NCBI RefSeq assembly: GCF_002355335.1
Contig: NZ_AP014946.1
Location: forward strand, 821,501 to 885,500
DNA from: Variibacter gotjawalensis
GTDB lineage: Bacteria; Pseudomonadota; Alphaproteobacteria; Rhizobiales; Xanthobacteraceae
Length of the DNA stretch: 64,000 nucleotides
Direction: 5' to 3'
The notes under the pieces are model-generated. The model had not been told where the DNA came from. It ran no database searches and saw nothing but the letters and a program-made list of their open reading frames with translations. The position numbers were made by a program, and so were the translations under genes. Shown here piece by piece: positions 27,057 through 35,757 of this stretch (positions within the stretch are counted from its first letter, which is position 1; every line of letters begins with the position of its first letter).

Positions 27057-29396
27057 ATGACCTGCACGCACGATCGCCATAACCACCATCACATGCAGCA
27101 TGCCGCCGCCGGGCCCATGATCGATCCGGTCTGCGGCATGACGGTCGATCCCGCGACGACGCCCCACAAACATACGCACGCCGGCACGGAGTATTTCTTC
27201 TGCTCCGGCGGCTGCCGTACGAAGTTCGCCGCCACTCCGGCAAAGTATCTGACGCCGAAGGACGAGCGCCCGGCCGAGAATGTGCCGGAAGGCACGATGT
27301 TTACCTGCCCGATGCATCCCGAAATTCGCCAAGTCGGCGCGGGCTCGTGTCCGATCTGCGGCATGGCGCTCGAGCCCGAACTCGTCAGCCTCGACGACGG
27401 GCCTAACCACGAACTCGTCGATATGACGCGCCGCATGTGGATCGCCGGCGCGCTGACGCTGCCGGTCTTCCTGCTCGAAATGGGCAGCCACGTCTTCGAC
27501 ATTCACAGCCTGGTCACGCCGGCGCAGTCGGCTTGGATCCAATTCGCGCTCGCGACACCGGTGGTGCTGTGGGCAGGCTGGCCATTCTTCGTGCGCGGCT
27601 GGCAATCGATCGCCACACGCAATCTCAATATGTTCACGCTGATCGCGATCGGCACCGGCGTCGCGTGGCTCTACAGCGTCGTCGCGACGCTCGCGCCGGG
27701 CCTTTTCCCGCCGTCGTTGAAATCGCACGGAGCCGTGCCGGTTTACTTCGAGGCCGCGGCCGTCATCACGGTGTTGGTCTTGCTCGGCCAGGTACTCGAA
27801 CTCCGTGCGCGCGAACAAACCTCCGGCGCAATCAAGGCGCTGCTCGGCCTCGCACCGAAGACGGCGCGCCGTATCGATGGCGATCGCGAAGAGGAGATCG
27901 ATCTCGACGCCGTGGTGGCCGGCGATCTGCTCCGCGTGCGGCCGGGCGAGAAAATCCCGGTCGACGGCGAGATCACCGACGGGCATTCGGCGGTCGATGA
28001 ATCAATGGTGACCGGGGAGCCGATGCCGGTGACGAAGCGCGAGGGCGATAAGATCATCGCCGGGACGCTCAACCAGACCGGCAGCTTCGTCATGCGTGCC
28101 GAGAAGGTCGGACGCGACACGATGCTCGCGCAGATCGTGCAGATGGTCGCGACCGCGCAGCGCTCGCGCGCGCCCGTGCAACGTCTCGCCGACGACGTCG
28201 CCGCCTGGTTCGTTCCTGCCGTGATCGCGGCCGCCGTCATCGCCTTCGCGGCCTGGATGTGGTTCGGCCCGGAGCCGCGGCTTGGCTATGCGCTTGTCGC
28301 CGGCGTCGCCGTGCTGATCATCGCGTGCCCGTGCGCGCTCGGGCTGGCGACGCCGATGTCGATCATGGTCGGCGTCGGGCGCGGCGCGCAGAACGGTGTG
28401 CTGATCAAGAGCGCCGAAGCGCTCGAGCGATTCCACCGCGTCGATACTCTCGTTGTCGACAAGACCGGCACGCTGACCGAGGGTCGTCCGAGCTTCGCCG
28501 AGATGATCGTGACGGAAGGCCATGACGACGCGGCGGTGTTGCGCGTCGCAGCCGCGGTGGAGTCATCAAGCGAACATCCAATCGCGCGCGCCATCGTCGC
28601 CGAAGCGGATAAGCGCGGCATCGCGCTGCCGCGTGTTTTCGGATTCGATGCGCCGACCGGGCGCGGCGCGATCGGCATGGTCGAACGCCAGCGCGTTGTC
28701 GTCGGCAGCGCGGCGTATCTCGGCGAACTCTCGATCGGCTTGGGAGCGATGGCAGGCGAGGCCGAGACGCTCCGCAGCGGCGGCGCAACCGTCGTATTTG
28801 TCGCGATCGACGGCAAGCTTGCGGGGCTCATAGCGGTCGCCGACGCGATCAAACCGTCAGCCGCGAACGCACTTCGCGCGTTGCGCGACGACGGCGTCGT
28901 CATCGTGATGCTCACCGGCGACAATCGTGCGACCGCGCAAAGCGTCGCGGCAAAGCTCGGCATCGACACAGTCGAAGCTGAAGTTCTGCCCGATCAGAAA
29001 GCTGCCGTTGTCGAAAAGCTGCGCAAATCCGGCAAGGTCGTCGCGATGGTCGGTGACGGCATCAACGATGCACCGGCACTCGCCGCTGCCGACGTCGGTG
29101 TTGCGATGGGGACCGGCACCGATGTCGCGATCGAGAGCGCCGGCATCACGCTGCTCAAGGGAGATCTCGAACGTCTCGTGTGGGCTCGTAAGCTTTCGCA
29201 CGCCGTGATGCGCAACATCCGCCAGAATCTGTTCTTCGCCTTCGCCTACAATGCGGGCGGCGTTCCGATCGCGGCGGGCATTCTTTATCCGATCTTCGGC
29301 ATTCTGCTGTCGCCGATGCTGGCCGCGCTCGCGATGTCGCTGTCTTCCGTCAGCGTGATCGGCAATGCGTTGCGTTTGCGCAGCGCGGCGATTTGA
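27057..29396 (+). CDS. copA: Copper-exporting P1B-type ATPase
   Basis: Pumps Cu(I) out of the cytoplasm. The protein has 779 residues from the ATG just after the operator. Order: a His-rich start (HDRHNHHH), a YHS domain (about 22-65, PVCGM and FFCSGGC), a heavy-metal-binding zinc-ribbon-like motif (82-108, TCPMHP and CPICGM), eight membrane helices, the actuator (VTGEPMPV), the metal-channel CPC at 424-426 in IACPCALG, phosphorylated Asp468 in DKTGTLT, SSEHPIA, and [10 protein letters not shown]. The last helix has [15 protein letters not shown], a copper-ATPase signature. It has no classical HMA (GMxCxxC) domain; the N-terminal modules replace it. Confidence 0.95.
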   Translation: MTCTHDRHNHHHMQHAAAGPMIDPVCGMTVDPATTPHKHTHAGTEYFFCSGGCRTKFAATPAKYLTPKDERPAENVPEGTMFTCPMHPEIRQVGAGSCPICGMALEPELVSLDDGPNHELVDMTRRMWIAGALTLPVFLLEMGSHVFDIHSLVTPAQSAWIQFALATPVVLWAGWPFFVRGWQSIATRNLNMFTLIAIGTGVAWLYSVVATLAPGLFPPSLKSHGAVPVYFEAAAVITVLVLLGQVLELRAREQTSGAIKALLGLAPKTARRIDGDREEEIDLDAVVAGDLLRVRPGEKIPVDGEITDGHSAVDESMVTGEPMPVTKREGDKIIAGTLNQTGSFVMRAEKVGRDTMLAQIVQMVATAQRSRAPVQRLADDVAAWFVPAVIAAAVIAFAAWMWFGPEPRLGYALVAGVAVLIIACPCALGLATPMSIMVGVGRGAQNGVLIKSAEALERFHRVDTLVVDKTGTLTEGRPSFAEMIVTEGHDDAAVLRVAAAVESSSEHPIARAIVAEADKRGIALPRVFGFDAPTGRGAIGMVERQRVVVGSAAYLGELSIGLGAMAGEAETLRSGGATVVFVAIDGKLAGLIAVADAIKPSAANALRALRDDGVVIVMLTGDNRATAQSVAAKLGIDTVEAEVLPDQKAAVVEKLRKSGKVVAMVGDGINDAPALAAADVGVAMGTGTDVAIESAGITLLKGDLERLVWARKLSHAVMRNIRQNLFFAFAYNAGGVPIAAGILYPIFGILLSPMLAALAMSLSSVSVIGNALRLRSAAI

Positions 29397-29532
29397 AGCG
29401 CGCCGATAGCGCGATAAGTCACTGCGGTCGAAAATTGTCTTTTCGATCGAACCGATTGCGCCGTCCGTCTGACCAAGTGTCAGGGGCGGCTGACATGCAT
29501 TCCGCATTGAAAGCCTCAAACGGGAGACGCGG

Positions 29533-29757
29533 ATGCTCAAAGGAATTCTCGCGATTGCGATTGTCGGTGCAGGCATCGCCATGGCCGCTCAGCAGGCAGC
29601 GGAGGCGCAGCAAGCTCCCCCGGGCTGCCGCTACGTTCCGATCAGAGGCGTTGGACAATCAATGGTCTGCGGAAATGCGCCGAACTCGCGCGCCACGAAT
29701 GGTACGCCATGTATGTATCGTTACATTGGCAATAGGCTCGTTCGCGTTTGCAGCTAG
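29533..29757 (+). CDS. Small Cys-containing exported protein
   Basis: A 74-residue protein with a clear signal peptide (residues 1-24, MLKGILAIAIVGAGIAMA with AEA before QQAPP). The mature part of about 50 residues has four cysteines (32, 46, 60 and 73), suggesting two disulfides in the periplasm. GGGAG precedes the ATG by 8 bp, and a terminator lies just downstream, both supporting a real gene. A TGTCAG-GGGCGG-CTGACA palindrome (29478-29495) lies 37 bp before the start. I do not recognise the family. It follows copA by 136 bp, and a hairpin in that gap (29425-29449) may end the copA transcript. Confidence 0.62.
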   Translation: MLKGILAIAIVGAGIAMAAQQAAEAQQAPPGCRYVPIRGVGQSMVCGNAPNSRATNGTPCMYRYIGNRLVRVCS

Positions 29758-29764
29758 CAAGACT

Positions 29765-29796
29765 AAAAAGAAAGGCCGCCCCGAAGAGCGGCCTTT
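29765..29796. terminator. Bidirectional terminator
   Basis: AAAGGCCGC (29771-29779) and GCGGCCTTT (29788-29796) form a 9-bp stem. On the minus strand it continues into TTTCTTTTT, a strong terminator for the short ORF to the right. On the plus strand the shorter TTTCC could end the exported-protein gene. Confidence 0.75.
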
Positions 29797-29841
29797 CCAT
29801 TGTCGAAACCGCGGCCCGGAGGGCCAGCGTTAGCTAGCCCG

Positions 29842-29913
29842 TCACGCGAGCGCGATCCTCGCGAGAGGGTGCAACCCAGCGTGCCGGTTTCGCGGCGAAA
29901 GACAATGAGACAC
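29842..29913 (-). CDS. 23-codon ORF with an extended Shine-Dalgarno sequence
   Basis: On the minus strand, GTG opens a 23-residue frame (MSHCLSPRNRHAGLH start, ending ARIALA). AGGAGG lies 7 bp before it inside AAAGGAGGTGATCC, a 14-base run complementary to the 3' end of 16S rRNA, far longer than for any other gene here. A terminator with a U run follows 46 bp downstream. Together this looks like an expressed small transcript. I recall closely similar short frames in Bradyrhizobium and Rhodopseudomonas genomes, but cannot verify this. The product may be a microprotein or a leader peptide, or the 16S-like stretch may have another role. Its 146-bp upstream gap to 30060 holds no other feature I can support. 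Confidence 0.6.
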   Translation of the reverse strand: MSHCLSPRNRHAGLHPLARIALA

Positions 29914-30059
29914 TGGATCACCTCCTTTCAGTTAGTTGACGACGAATCAGAGTCTAAGCATCGATTCGGCGCTCCGAAAGGCCCGCGGTAAGAGTTTTCG
30001 CCCGATCCGTCAGCAAGATGTGACGAAAAATCGGAAAATTGCTCAGTCGGACGGCAGTC

Positions 30060-31127
30060 TTAGATCGCCGCCGTGATCGCCTTGCCGGCTTCTTCCGTAT
30101 TCGCCTTGCCGCCGAGATCGCGCGTGCGCAGCTTCGGCTCCTTCAGCGTATTCTCGATCGCGGTGACGATCGCGGCCGCCGCATCCGGCTCGCCAAGATG
30201 TTCGAGCATCATCGCGCCCGACCAAATCTGACCAATTGGGTTCGCGATGTTCTGACCCGCGATGTCCGGCGCCGAGCCGTGCACCGGCTCGAAAACCGAC
30301 GGATACAAGCGCTCCGGATTGATGTTGCCGGCCGGCGCGATGCCGATCGTGCCCGTGCAGGCTGGGCCGAGATCCGAGAGAATGTCGCCGAACAGGTTGG
30401 ACGCGACGACGACGTTGAAGCGGTCCGGATGCATGACGAACAACGCCGTCAGAATGTCGATGTGGTACTTGTCCCACTTGATCTCGGGATAGTTCTTCGC
30501 CATCGCTTCGACGCGCTCATCCCAATACGGCATCGTGATCGAGATGCCGTTCGACTTCGTCGCCGAGGTCAGATGCTTCTTCGGCGTCTTCATCGCGAGT
30601 TCGAACGCATATTTGAGAATGCGGTCGACGCCCTGGCGCGACATCACGGTTTCCTGCACGACGACTTCGCGGTCCGTGTCCTTGAACATGCGGCCGCCGA
30701 TCGACGAATATTCACCCTCGGTGTTTTCGCGCACGACCCAGAAGTCGATATCACCCGGCTTGCGGTTGGCGAGCGGCGAGGGCACGCCCGGCATCAAGCG
30801 CACGGGGCGCACGTTGGCGTATTGATCGAAGTCGCGGCGGAACAGAATGAGCGACTGCCAGAGCGAGATGTGATCCGGCACCTTCGCGGGCCAGCCGACC
30901 GCGCCGAAGAAGATCGCGTCATGCTTGCCGATTTTGTCCTTCCAGTCCTCCGGCATCATGTTGCCGTGCTTTTCGTAATAGTCGCAGGACGCGAAATCGA
31001 ACCAGTCGAACTTGATTTCGAACTGGAATTTCTGCGCCACCTGCTCGAGCACGCGCACGCCTTCCGGCACGACTTCCTTGCCGATGCCATCGCCCGGGAT
31101 CACGGCAATACGGTACTGCTTTTTCAT
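30060..31127 (-). CDS. Tartrate/D-malate dehydrogenase (isocitrate/isopropylmalate dehydrogenase family)
   Basis: NAD-dependent beta-decarboxylating dehydrogenase of 355 residues, closest in pattern to TtuC/DmlA, which act on tartrate or D-malate. IAVIPGDGIGKEVVPEG is the family N-terminus; NVRPVRL with FWVVRENTEGEYSSIGG binds substrate; KSNGISITMPYWDER and SNLFGDILSDLGP carry the conserved Lys and the metal-binding Asp residues; EPVHGSAPDIAGQNIANP binds the NAD adenosine. The residues that define isocitrate or isopropylmalate specificity are not matched, hence the call. The upstream gene on the same strand is a carboxylate receptor, consistent with hydroxy-acid use. Confidence 0.85.
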   Translation of the reverse strand: MKKQYRIAVIPGDGIGKEVVPEGVRVLEQVAQKFQFEIKFDWFDFASCDYYEKHGNMMPEDWKDKIGKHDAIFFGAVGWPAKVPDHISLWQSLILFRRDFDQYANVRPVRLMPGVPSPLANRKPGDIDFWVVRENTEGEYSSIGGRMFKDTDREVVVQETVMSRQGVDRILKYAFELAMKTPKKHLTSATKSNGISITMPYWDERVEAMAKNYPEIKWDKYHIDILTALFVMHPDRFNVVVASNLFGDILSDLGPACTGTIGIAPAGNINPERLYPSVFEPVHGSAPDIAGQNIANPIGQIWSGAMMLEHLGEPDAAAAIVTAIENTLKEPKLRTRDLGGKANTEEAGKAITAAI

Positions 31128-31204
31128 TTGTTTTAGCCTTGCGTTTCCTCGTTACGGGGAGGGTTCTAGACGTTCAGGTCCGCGATGCGCAATGCGCGCC
31201 GCGC

Positions 31205-32182
31205 TTACACCTTTCCGATCTTCTTCGTGATCGCGACGAGCCGCGCGCTGTCGGCCGCGACGAACTTCGAAAACTCGTCCGTGTCCTGATAAGCCGCCGG
31301 GCTGCCGGCGCTCTCGAAGGTGCGGATGACATCGGGATCGCGCATAGCGTCCCGCATCGCATTGCGCAGCTTCGTTGTTACGTCTGCCGGCAATCCGCGC
31401 GGCGCGAAGAGGCCGGCCCAGATGTAGAACTCGACGTCCTTGAAGCCGAGCTCGATGAAAGTCGGAACCTCCGGAAATGCCGGAACGCGCGCGTTGCCCC
31501 AGTTGGCGAGAATGCGCAGCTTCCCGGCATCGACATGCTGCTTGAGCGTGCCGGGCGCAGAGGCCAGCGCCTGGATCTGTCCGCTGAGCAAATCCGTGAT
31601 CGCCGGGCCGGCGCCGCGATACGGCACGTGCAGCATTTTGATCCTGGCGGCGGCCGCGAACATCTCCATCGCGATATGCAGCGTGCCGTAGGGACCGGAC
31701 GAGCCGAACGGGATCACACCGGGCCGCGCTTTTGCGTCGGCGACGAGATCGGCGACCGATTTCCACGGTGCATTTGCCGGTACTGCGAGAACTGTCGGAT
31801 CGGCGAGCACGCGCGCGATCGGCGCGAGCTGGTCGACCTCGTAGGCGGCAGGGCGTTCGTAGAGGCGATCGGCCTCCGGCAGCACGGCGAGCGAAGACAG
31901 CGTCATCAAGAGGAGGTAGCCGTCCGGCGCCGCGCGCGCGACGGCCGCGTTACCGACGGAACCGCCCGCGCCGCTGCGGTTGTCGACGACCACCGGCTTG
32001 CCGACGAGCTTCGAGAGCGCGAGGCCGATCGGGCGTGCCGCGAGGTCGGCTTGTCCGCCAGGCGGAAAAGGCACGACCATCGTGATGTTGCGATCTGGCC
32101 ATTCCTGTGCGGCTGCGTGGCGCGATGTCAGCGGTAGCGCCGAGACGGCGCCGAGGCCCGCGATGAAGGTTCGCCGTTGCAT
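31205..32182 (-). CDS. Bug/TctC-family periplasmic solute-binding protein
   Basis: Second TTT-class receptor in the window, 325 residues. The start at MQRRTFIAG has GGAGGGA 5 bp upstream and gives a leader with a twin-arginine pattern (RRTFIAGLG), while 29 upstream codons are discarded. Mature features: ITMVVPFPPGGQADLAARP, the Bug loop that binds the carboxylate, and DNRSGAGGSVGN. It precedes the tartrate/malate dehydrogenase by 77 bp on the same strand, suggesting its ligand is a hydroxy-dicarboxylate. It diverges from the RraA-like gene. No TctAB membrane pair is adjacent. Confidence 0.85.
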   Translation of the reverse strand: MQRRTFIAGLGAVSALPLTSRHAAAQEWPDRNITMVVPFPPGGQADLAARPIGLALSKLVGKPVVVDNRSGAGGSVGNAAVARAAPDGYLLLMTLSSLAVLPEADRLYERPAAYEVDQLAPIARVLADPTVLAVPANAPWKSVADLVADAKARPGVIPFGSSGPYGTLHIAMEMFAAAARIKMLHVPYRGAGPAITDLLSGQIQALASAPGTLKQHVDAGKLRILANWGNARVPAFPEVPTFIELGFKDVEFYIWAGLFAPRGLPADVTTKLRNAMRDAMRDPDVIRTFESAGSPAAYQDTDEFSKFVAADSARLVAITKKIGKV

Positions 32183-32365
32183 AGTCCCTCCGGTTTTTTT
32201 GTTTTCGTTCTGGCGTTGCGGCGCATAATGCGGGCGAGGCGGCGGCTGATGCAAATCGCCGCTGATCAAAACTCATTCAGAATCGGCGCTGACAAGCGCA
32301 TCCGTCTGTGCCAGAGAACGGCCGATAAGAAACCGAGACACAAGAAATCCCAAGGATTTGACCCG

Positions 32366-33049
32366 ATGTCCGAACTGACGACGCGCCACTTCGAGTTCCT
32401 TCGCTCGATCGATACTCCGACCGTTTGCAATCTCGTCGAGATGGTTGCGCCGCATCGCCGCGGCTTCGGCTACACGGTGAAGCACCTGCATTGCCCGTTC
32501 CCGGACCTGCCGCCGATCGTCGGCTTCGCGAAAACCGCGAAGATCAAGTCGAAGGATGCCGTGAAGGGCGAGTCCTACATGGGCAAGCGCATGGATTACC
32601 TCGATTACATCGCGTCGAAGCCGCAGCCCGGCATCAGCGTGATCGAGGACATCGACGGTGAATTCATCGGCTACGGCGCGTTCTGGGGCGAAGTGCAGAC
32701 CAACGTGCACAAGGGCCTCGGCCTGCTCGGTGTCGTCACCAACGGCTCGATTCGCGATATCCCGATGGTCGCGAAAGGCTTCCAGATGCTGGCGGGCTCG
32801 CTGTCGCCGTCGCACGCCTGGGTCCACCTCGAAGACTTCGGCACGCCGGTGAACATCCACGGCATGGCGGTCGAGAGCGGCGACCTCATCCACGCTGACC
32901 AGCACGGCGCCGTTGTCGTCCCGACCGATGTCGTCGACGAGATGATGAAGGCCAACGTCGGCCTGATGGAGCGCGAGGCGCGCATCATCCAAGCCGCCAA
33001 CGACCCGGTCGACACGCTCGCCAAGGTCAAAGCCGCGATGGCCGGATGA
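32366..33049 (+). CDS. RraA/HMG-aldolase family protein
   Basis: A 227-residue protein of the RraA-like family, which includes 4-hydroxy-4-methyl-2-oxoglutarate/oxaloacetate aldolases and the RNase E inhibitor RraA. The metal/substrate motif is present as GVVTNGSIRDIPMV (usual form GxxxDGxxRD, with Asn for Asp), and NIHGMAVESGDLIHADQHGAVVVP is the second block. The replacement of the first Asp suggests a divergent activity. The start is set at MSELTTRH with CAAGGA upstream. Its stop overlaps the lspA start by 4 bp, so they are translationally coupled, but the metabolic link is probably to the divergent Bug/dehydrogenase genes. Confidence 0.8.
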   Translation: MSELTTRHFEFLRSIDTPTVCNLVEMVAPHRRGFGYTVKHLHCPFPDLPPIVGFAKTAKIKSKDAVKGESYMGKRMDYLDYIASKPQPGISVIEDIDGEFIGYGAFWGEVQTNVHKGLGLLGVVTNGSIRDIPMVAKGFQMLAGSLSPSHAWVHLEDFGTPVNIHGMAVESGDLIHADQHGAVVVPTDVVDEMMKANVGLMEREARIIQAANDPVDTLAKVKAAMAG

Positions 33050-33579
33050 GCGAGGCGTTGCCCGCCGAACTACAGACGACCCGAGCCGGAGCACTGCTTC
33101 GGCTCGGTATTGGTATAGCGATACTCGCATTATTGGCCGATCAAGCCTCGAAGCTCTGGCTGATCTACGGTTTCGACCTTGGCGAGCGCGGGCGTTTCTC
33201 GCTGTTTCCGTGGTTCGACCTCGTGCTGACCTGGAATACAGGCATCAGCTACGGCCTCTTCAGCCAGGACACGGCATTCGGCCGCTGGGTGCTGGTGGCT
33301 TTCAAGATCGCGGCGGTAATTTTCCTAACGGTTTGGCTCTGGCGGTCCGAAACCAAGCTGACGGCGGCCTCGCTGGGGCTTATCATCGGCGGCGCGCTCG
33401 GAAATGTGATCGACCGCTTCCTTTACGGCGCGGTCGCCGACTTCGCTTTCTTTCATATCGATAAGCTCAATTTTTACTGGTATGTCTTCAACTTAGCCGA
33501 CGTCGCGATCGTTGCCGGCGTCATCGGGCTGCTCTACGAGACACTCTTCTCGGGCAGCGCCGCAAAAGCGCCCCGATAG
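33046..33579 (+). CDS. lspA: Lipoprotein signal peptidase (signal peptidase II)
   Basis: Inner-membrane aspartyl protease that removes signal peptides from diacylglyceryl-prolipoproteins. The 177-residue protein has four predicted helices. The catalytic dyad is Asp123 in GNVIDRFLYG and Asp152 in VFNLADVAI; NTGISYGLF is the conserved N-terminal block. The start codon overlaps the stop of the RraA-like gene. The order lspA, small exported protein, M16 peptidase pair is conserved in many Hyphomicrobiales, suggesting a cell-envelope operon. Confidence 0.95.
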   Translation: MSEALPAELQTTRAGALLRLGIGIAILALLADQASKLWLIYGFDLGERGRFSLFPWFDLVLTWNTGISYGLFSQDTAFGRWVLVAFKIAAVIFLTVWLWRSETKLTAASLGLIIGGALGNVIDRFLYGAVADFAFFHIDKLNFYWYVFNLADVAIVAGVIGLLYETLFSGSAAKAPR

Positions 33580-33624
33580 GGCGACATTTTGCAACGGGAC
33601 GACAAATCGAGTTTCGGGGTAGTA

Positions 33625-34353
33625 ATGGCGGTGAAGTCGACGAGTTTCCGGGGGCCGCGGGCTATGGGGCGTACCAAGGCATTGCTGACCGGCATGGTTG
33701 TGGTCCTGTCGCTGACGGGCCCGGTCCTGGCCGATGACGACGATGACGATCCGACTTTCGAGCAGAAGATCATACGCAGCTTGATGGGCGGTGGCGCAGC
33801 GCGCCCCGACATCGACTATCGCGAGCGTTCGCCGCTGGTGATCCCGCCGTCCGGCACGGCTGGAGCCGTGCAGCTTCCGCCGCCTGATTCCGGCGCGCGC
33901 ACGCGCGAGATGGCCGCATGGCCGAAGGATCCGGACAAGCAGAAAAAGCCGAAGAGCAAGGGCATCATCGGCGCGTGGGAATCCGAGCGCGCGGGCGAAC
34001 GCCCGCTGACGCCGGGCGAACTCCGCCGTGGCCGCGTCGCCGGCGCCGGTCGCGTGACCGAGCCGCCGCGCCGCAGTGAGGCCGAACACGGTTCCGGCCG
34101 CCCGTTGCTGCCGTCCGAAATGAGTGGTGGCCGCGAGGAAAAGACGATCTTCGGCATGTTCGGCGCGCAATTCGGCGGCGGCAACAAAGGCCCGCAATTC
34201 GAAGGTGAGCCGACGCGTCAATCGCTGACACAGCCTCCGACCGGCTATCAGACGCCGTCGTCGGCGGAGCCTTACCGGGCGCCTGCCGGCACGGGTCTTC
34301 TCAGCAAAGTTCCGAACTTCTTCGACCGGGGCACCGAACCGCCGACGCGCTAA
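33625..34353 (+). CDS. Exported hypothetical protein of the lspA-M16 operon
   Basis: A 242-residue protein of unknown function. From the ATG used here, a basic N-region is followed by a signal peptide (about residues 19-36, ALLTGMVVVLSLTGPVLA). ATG at 33664 is an alternative that would give a more usual signal. The mature protein starts with an acidic run (DDDDDD) and TFEQKIIRSLMGG, then IDYRERSPLVIPP, and the rest is Pro/Gly/Arg-rich and likely disordered, with no domain I recognise. It lies 45 bp after lspA and 48 bp before the first M16 peptidase, as in related genomes, so it may work with the peptidases or in envelope upkeep. Confidence 0.75.
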   Translation: MAVKSTSFRGPRAMGRTKALLTGMVVVLSLTGPVLADDDDDDPTFEQKIIRSLMGGGAARPDIDYRERSPLVIPPSGTAGAVQLPPPDSGARTREMAAWPKDPDKQKKPKSKGIIGAWESERAGERPLTPGELRRGRVAGAGRVTEPPRRSEAEHGSGRPLLPSEMSGGREEKTIFGMFGAQFGGGNKGPQFEGEPTRQSLTQPPTGYQTPSSAEPYRAPAGTGLLSKVPNFFDRGTEPPTR

Positions 34354-34401
34354 CTGGGGTCGGCGCGGACCAACTGCACGACTCCTGACGCGGACATCCG
34401 A

Positions 34402-35757
34402 ATGCGAATGTTTTTCTCTGCCGCCGCGATCGCTCTGACGCTGGCGGTGACTTCTCCTGCGTCCGCCGCGGGAGTCGTGCCGACGCACTTCAAGCTAGCG
34501 AACGGTTTGGAAGTCGTCGTTATCCCGGATCGCCGGACGCCGGTCGTCACCCACATGGTGTGGTATCGCGTCGGTTCCGCCGACGAGCCGCCGGGACATT
34601 CGGGCATCGCGCATTTCCTCGAACACTTGATGTTCAAGGGCACGAAGACGAACCCGGATGGTGTGTTCTCGCAGACGGTGGCGCGCTTCGGCGGCCAGGA
34701 GAACGCTTTCACATCGACGGATTACACGGGCTACTTCCAGCGCGTCGCGCGCGATCGCCTGCCGAAGCTGATGGAGCTCGAGGCCGATCGCATGACGAAC
34801 CTGACGCTGCAGGACGCGCAGGTTCTGCCCGAACGCAACGTCATTTTGGAAGAGCGCAACCAGCGCACCGACAGCAATCCGGGCGCATTGCTCGGCGAGC
34901 AGATTGCCGCCGCGCAGTTCCTCAATCATCCGTATGGACGGCCGATCATCGGCTGGCGTCACGAGATGGAAAAGCTCGACCGCGAGGCAGCGCTCTCGTT
35001 CTACAGCCGCTTCTACACGCCGAACAACGCCATCCTGGTTCTTGCCGGCGACATCTCGCCGGAAGAAGCCAAGACGCTCGCCGAGCAGACTTACGGCAAG
35101 GTCGAGAAGCGCTTCGAAGTCGGGCCCCGCATTCGTCCGCAAGAGCCGCCGCAAATCGCGCCGCGCTCTGTGACATTGACGGACCCGCGCGTCGCGCAAC
35201 CGTCGTGGCAGCGTTCGTATCTCGCGCCGTCCGATGTGACGGGTGCGCCGAACGAATCCGAAGCGCTCGATATTCTGATCAACATTCTCGGCACCGGCGC
35301 ATCGAGCCGCATGTATCAGCAGCTTGTCGTCGACAAGAAGATCGCGTCGTCCGCCGGCGCTTGGTACGACTCGACCGCGCTCGATACGACGCGGCTCGGC
35401 ATCTACGCGACGCCGGTCGCCGGCGTTTCGCTGCCGGATCTCGAAAAGGCCGTCGAAGCTGTCTTGAACGACGTCATCGAGAACAGCGTGACTTCGGAAG
35501 AAATCGAGCGCGCCAAAGCCCGCCTCGTCTCGCAGATGGTCTACGCGCAGGACAATCAGATGACCTTGGCGCGCGCTTACGGCGCAGCATTGTCGATCGG
35601 CCTCAAGGTCGAGGACGTCTGGCAGTGGCCGGAACGCGTGCGCGCCGTCACGGCCGATCAGGTCGCTGCCGCAGCGAAGAAATGGCTCAACAAGAAGCAG
35701 TCGACCACCGGTTATCTGCTGCGCGACGAAACGCGCCCTGATGGAAAGCGCTCGTGA
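34402..35757 (+). CDS. M16 family zinc metallopeptidase (catalytic subunit)
   Basis: Exported pitrilysin-type peptidase of 451 residues, the PqqL/processing-peptidase type. A signal peptide (1-23, ending ASAAG) comes first. The inverted zinc motif HFLEH (His71, Glu74, His75) is intact, with the distal acidic ligand in ERNVILEERNQR. Two peptidase M16 domains follow (about 30-180 and 190-370). Together with the next gene it should form a heterodimer in the periplasm that degrades peptides. The downstream gene overlaps its stop codon, so the two subunits are coupled. Confidence 0.92.
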   Translation: MRMFFSAAAIALTLAVTSPASAAGVVPTHFKLANGLEVVVIPDRRTPVVTHMVWYRVGSADEPPGHSGIAHFLEHLMFKGTKTNPDGVFSQTVARFGGQENAFTSTDYTGYFQRVARDRLPKLMELEADRMTNLTLQDAQVLPERNVILEERNQRTDSNPGALLGEQIAAAQFLNHPYGRPIIGWRHEMEKLDREAALSFYSRFYTPNNAILVLAGDISPEEAKTLAEQTYGKVEKRFEVGPRIRPQEPPQIAPRSVTLTDPRVAQPSWQRSYLAPSDVTGAPNESEALDILINILGTGASSRMYQQLVVDKKIASSAGAWYDSTALDTTRLGIYATPVAGVSLPDLEKAVEAVLNDVIENSVTSEEIERAKARLVSQMVYAQDNQMTLARAYGAALSIGLKVEDVWQWPERVRAVTADQVAAAAKKWLNKKQSTTGYLLRDETRPDGKRS

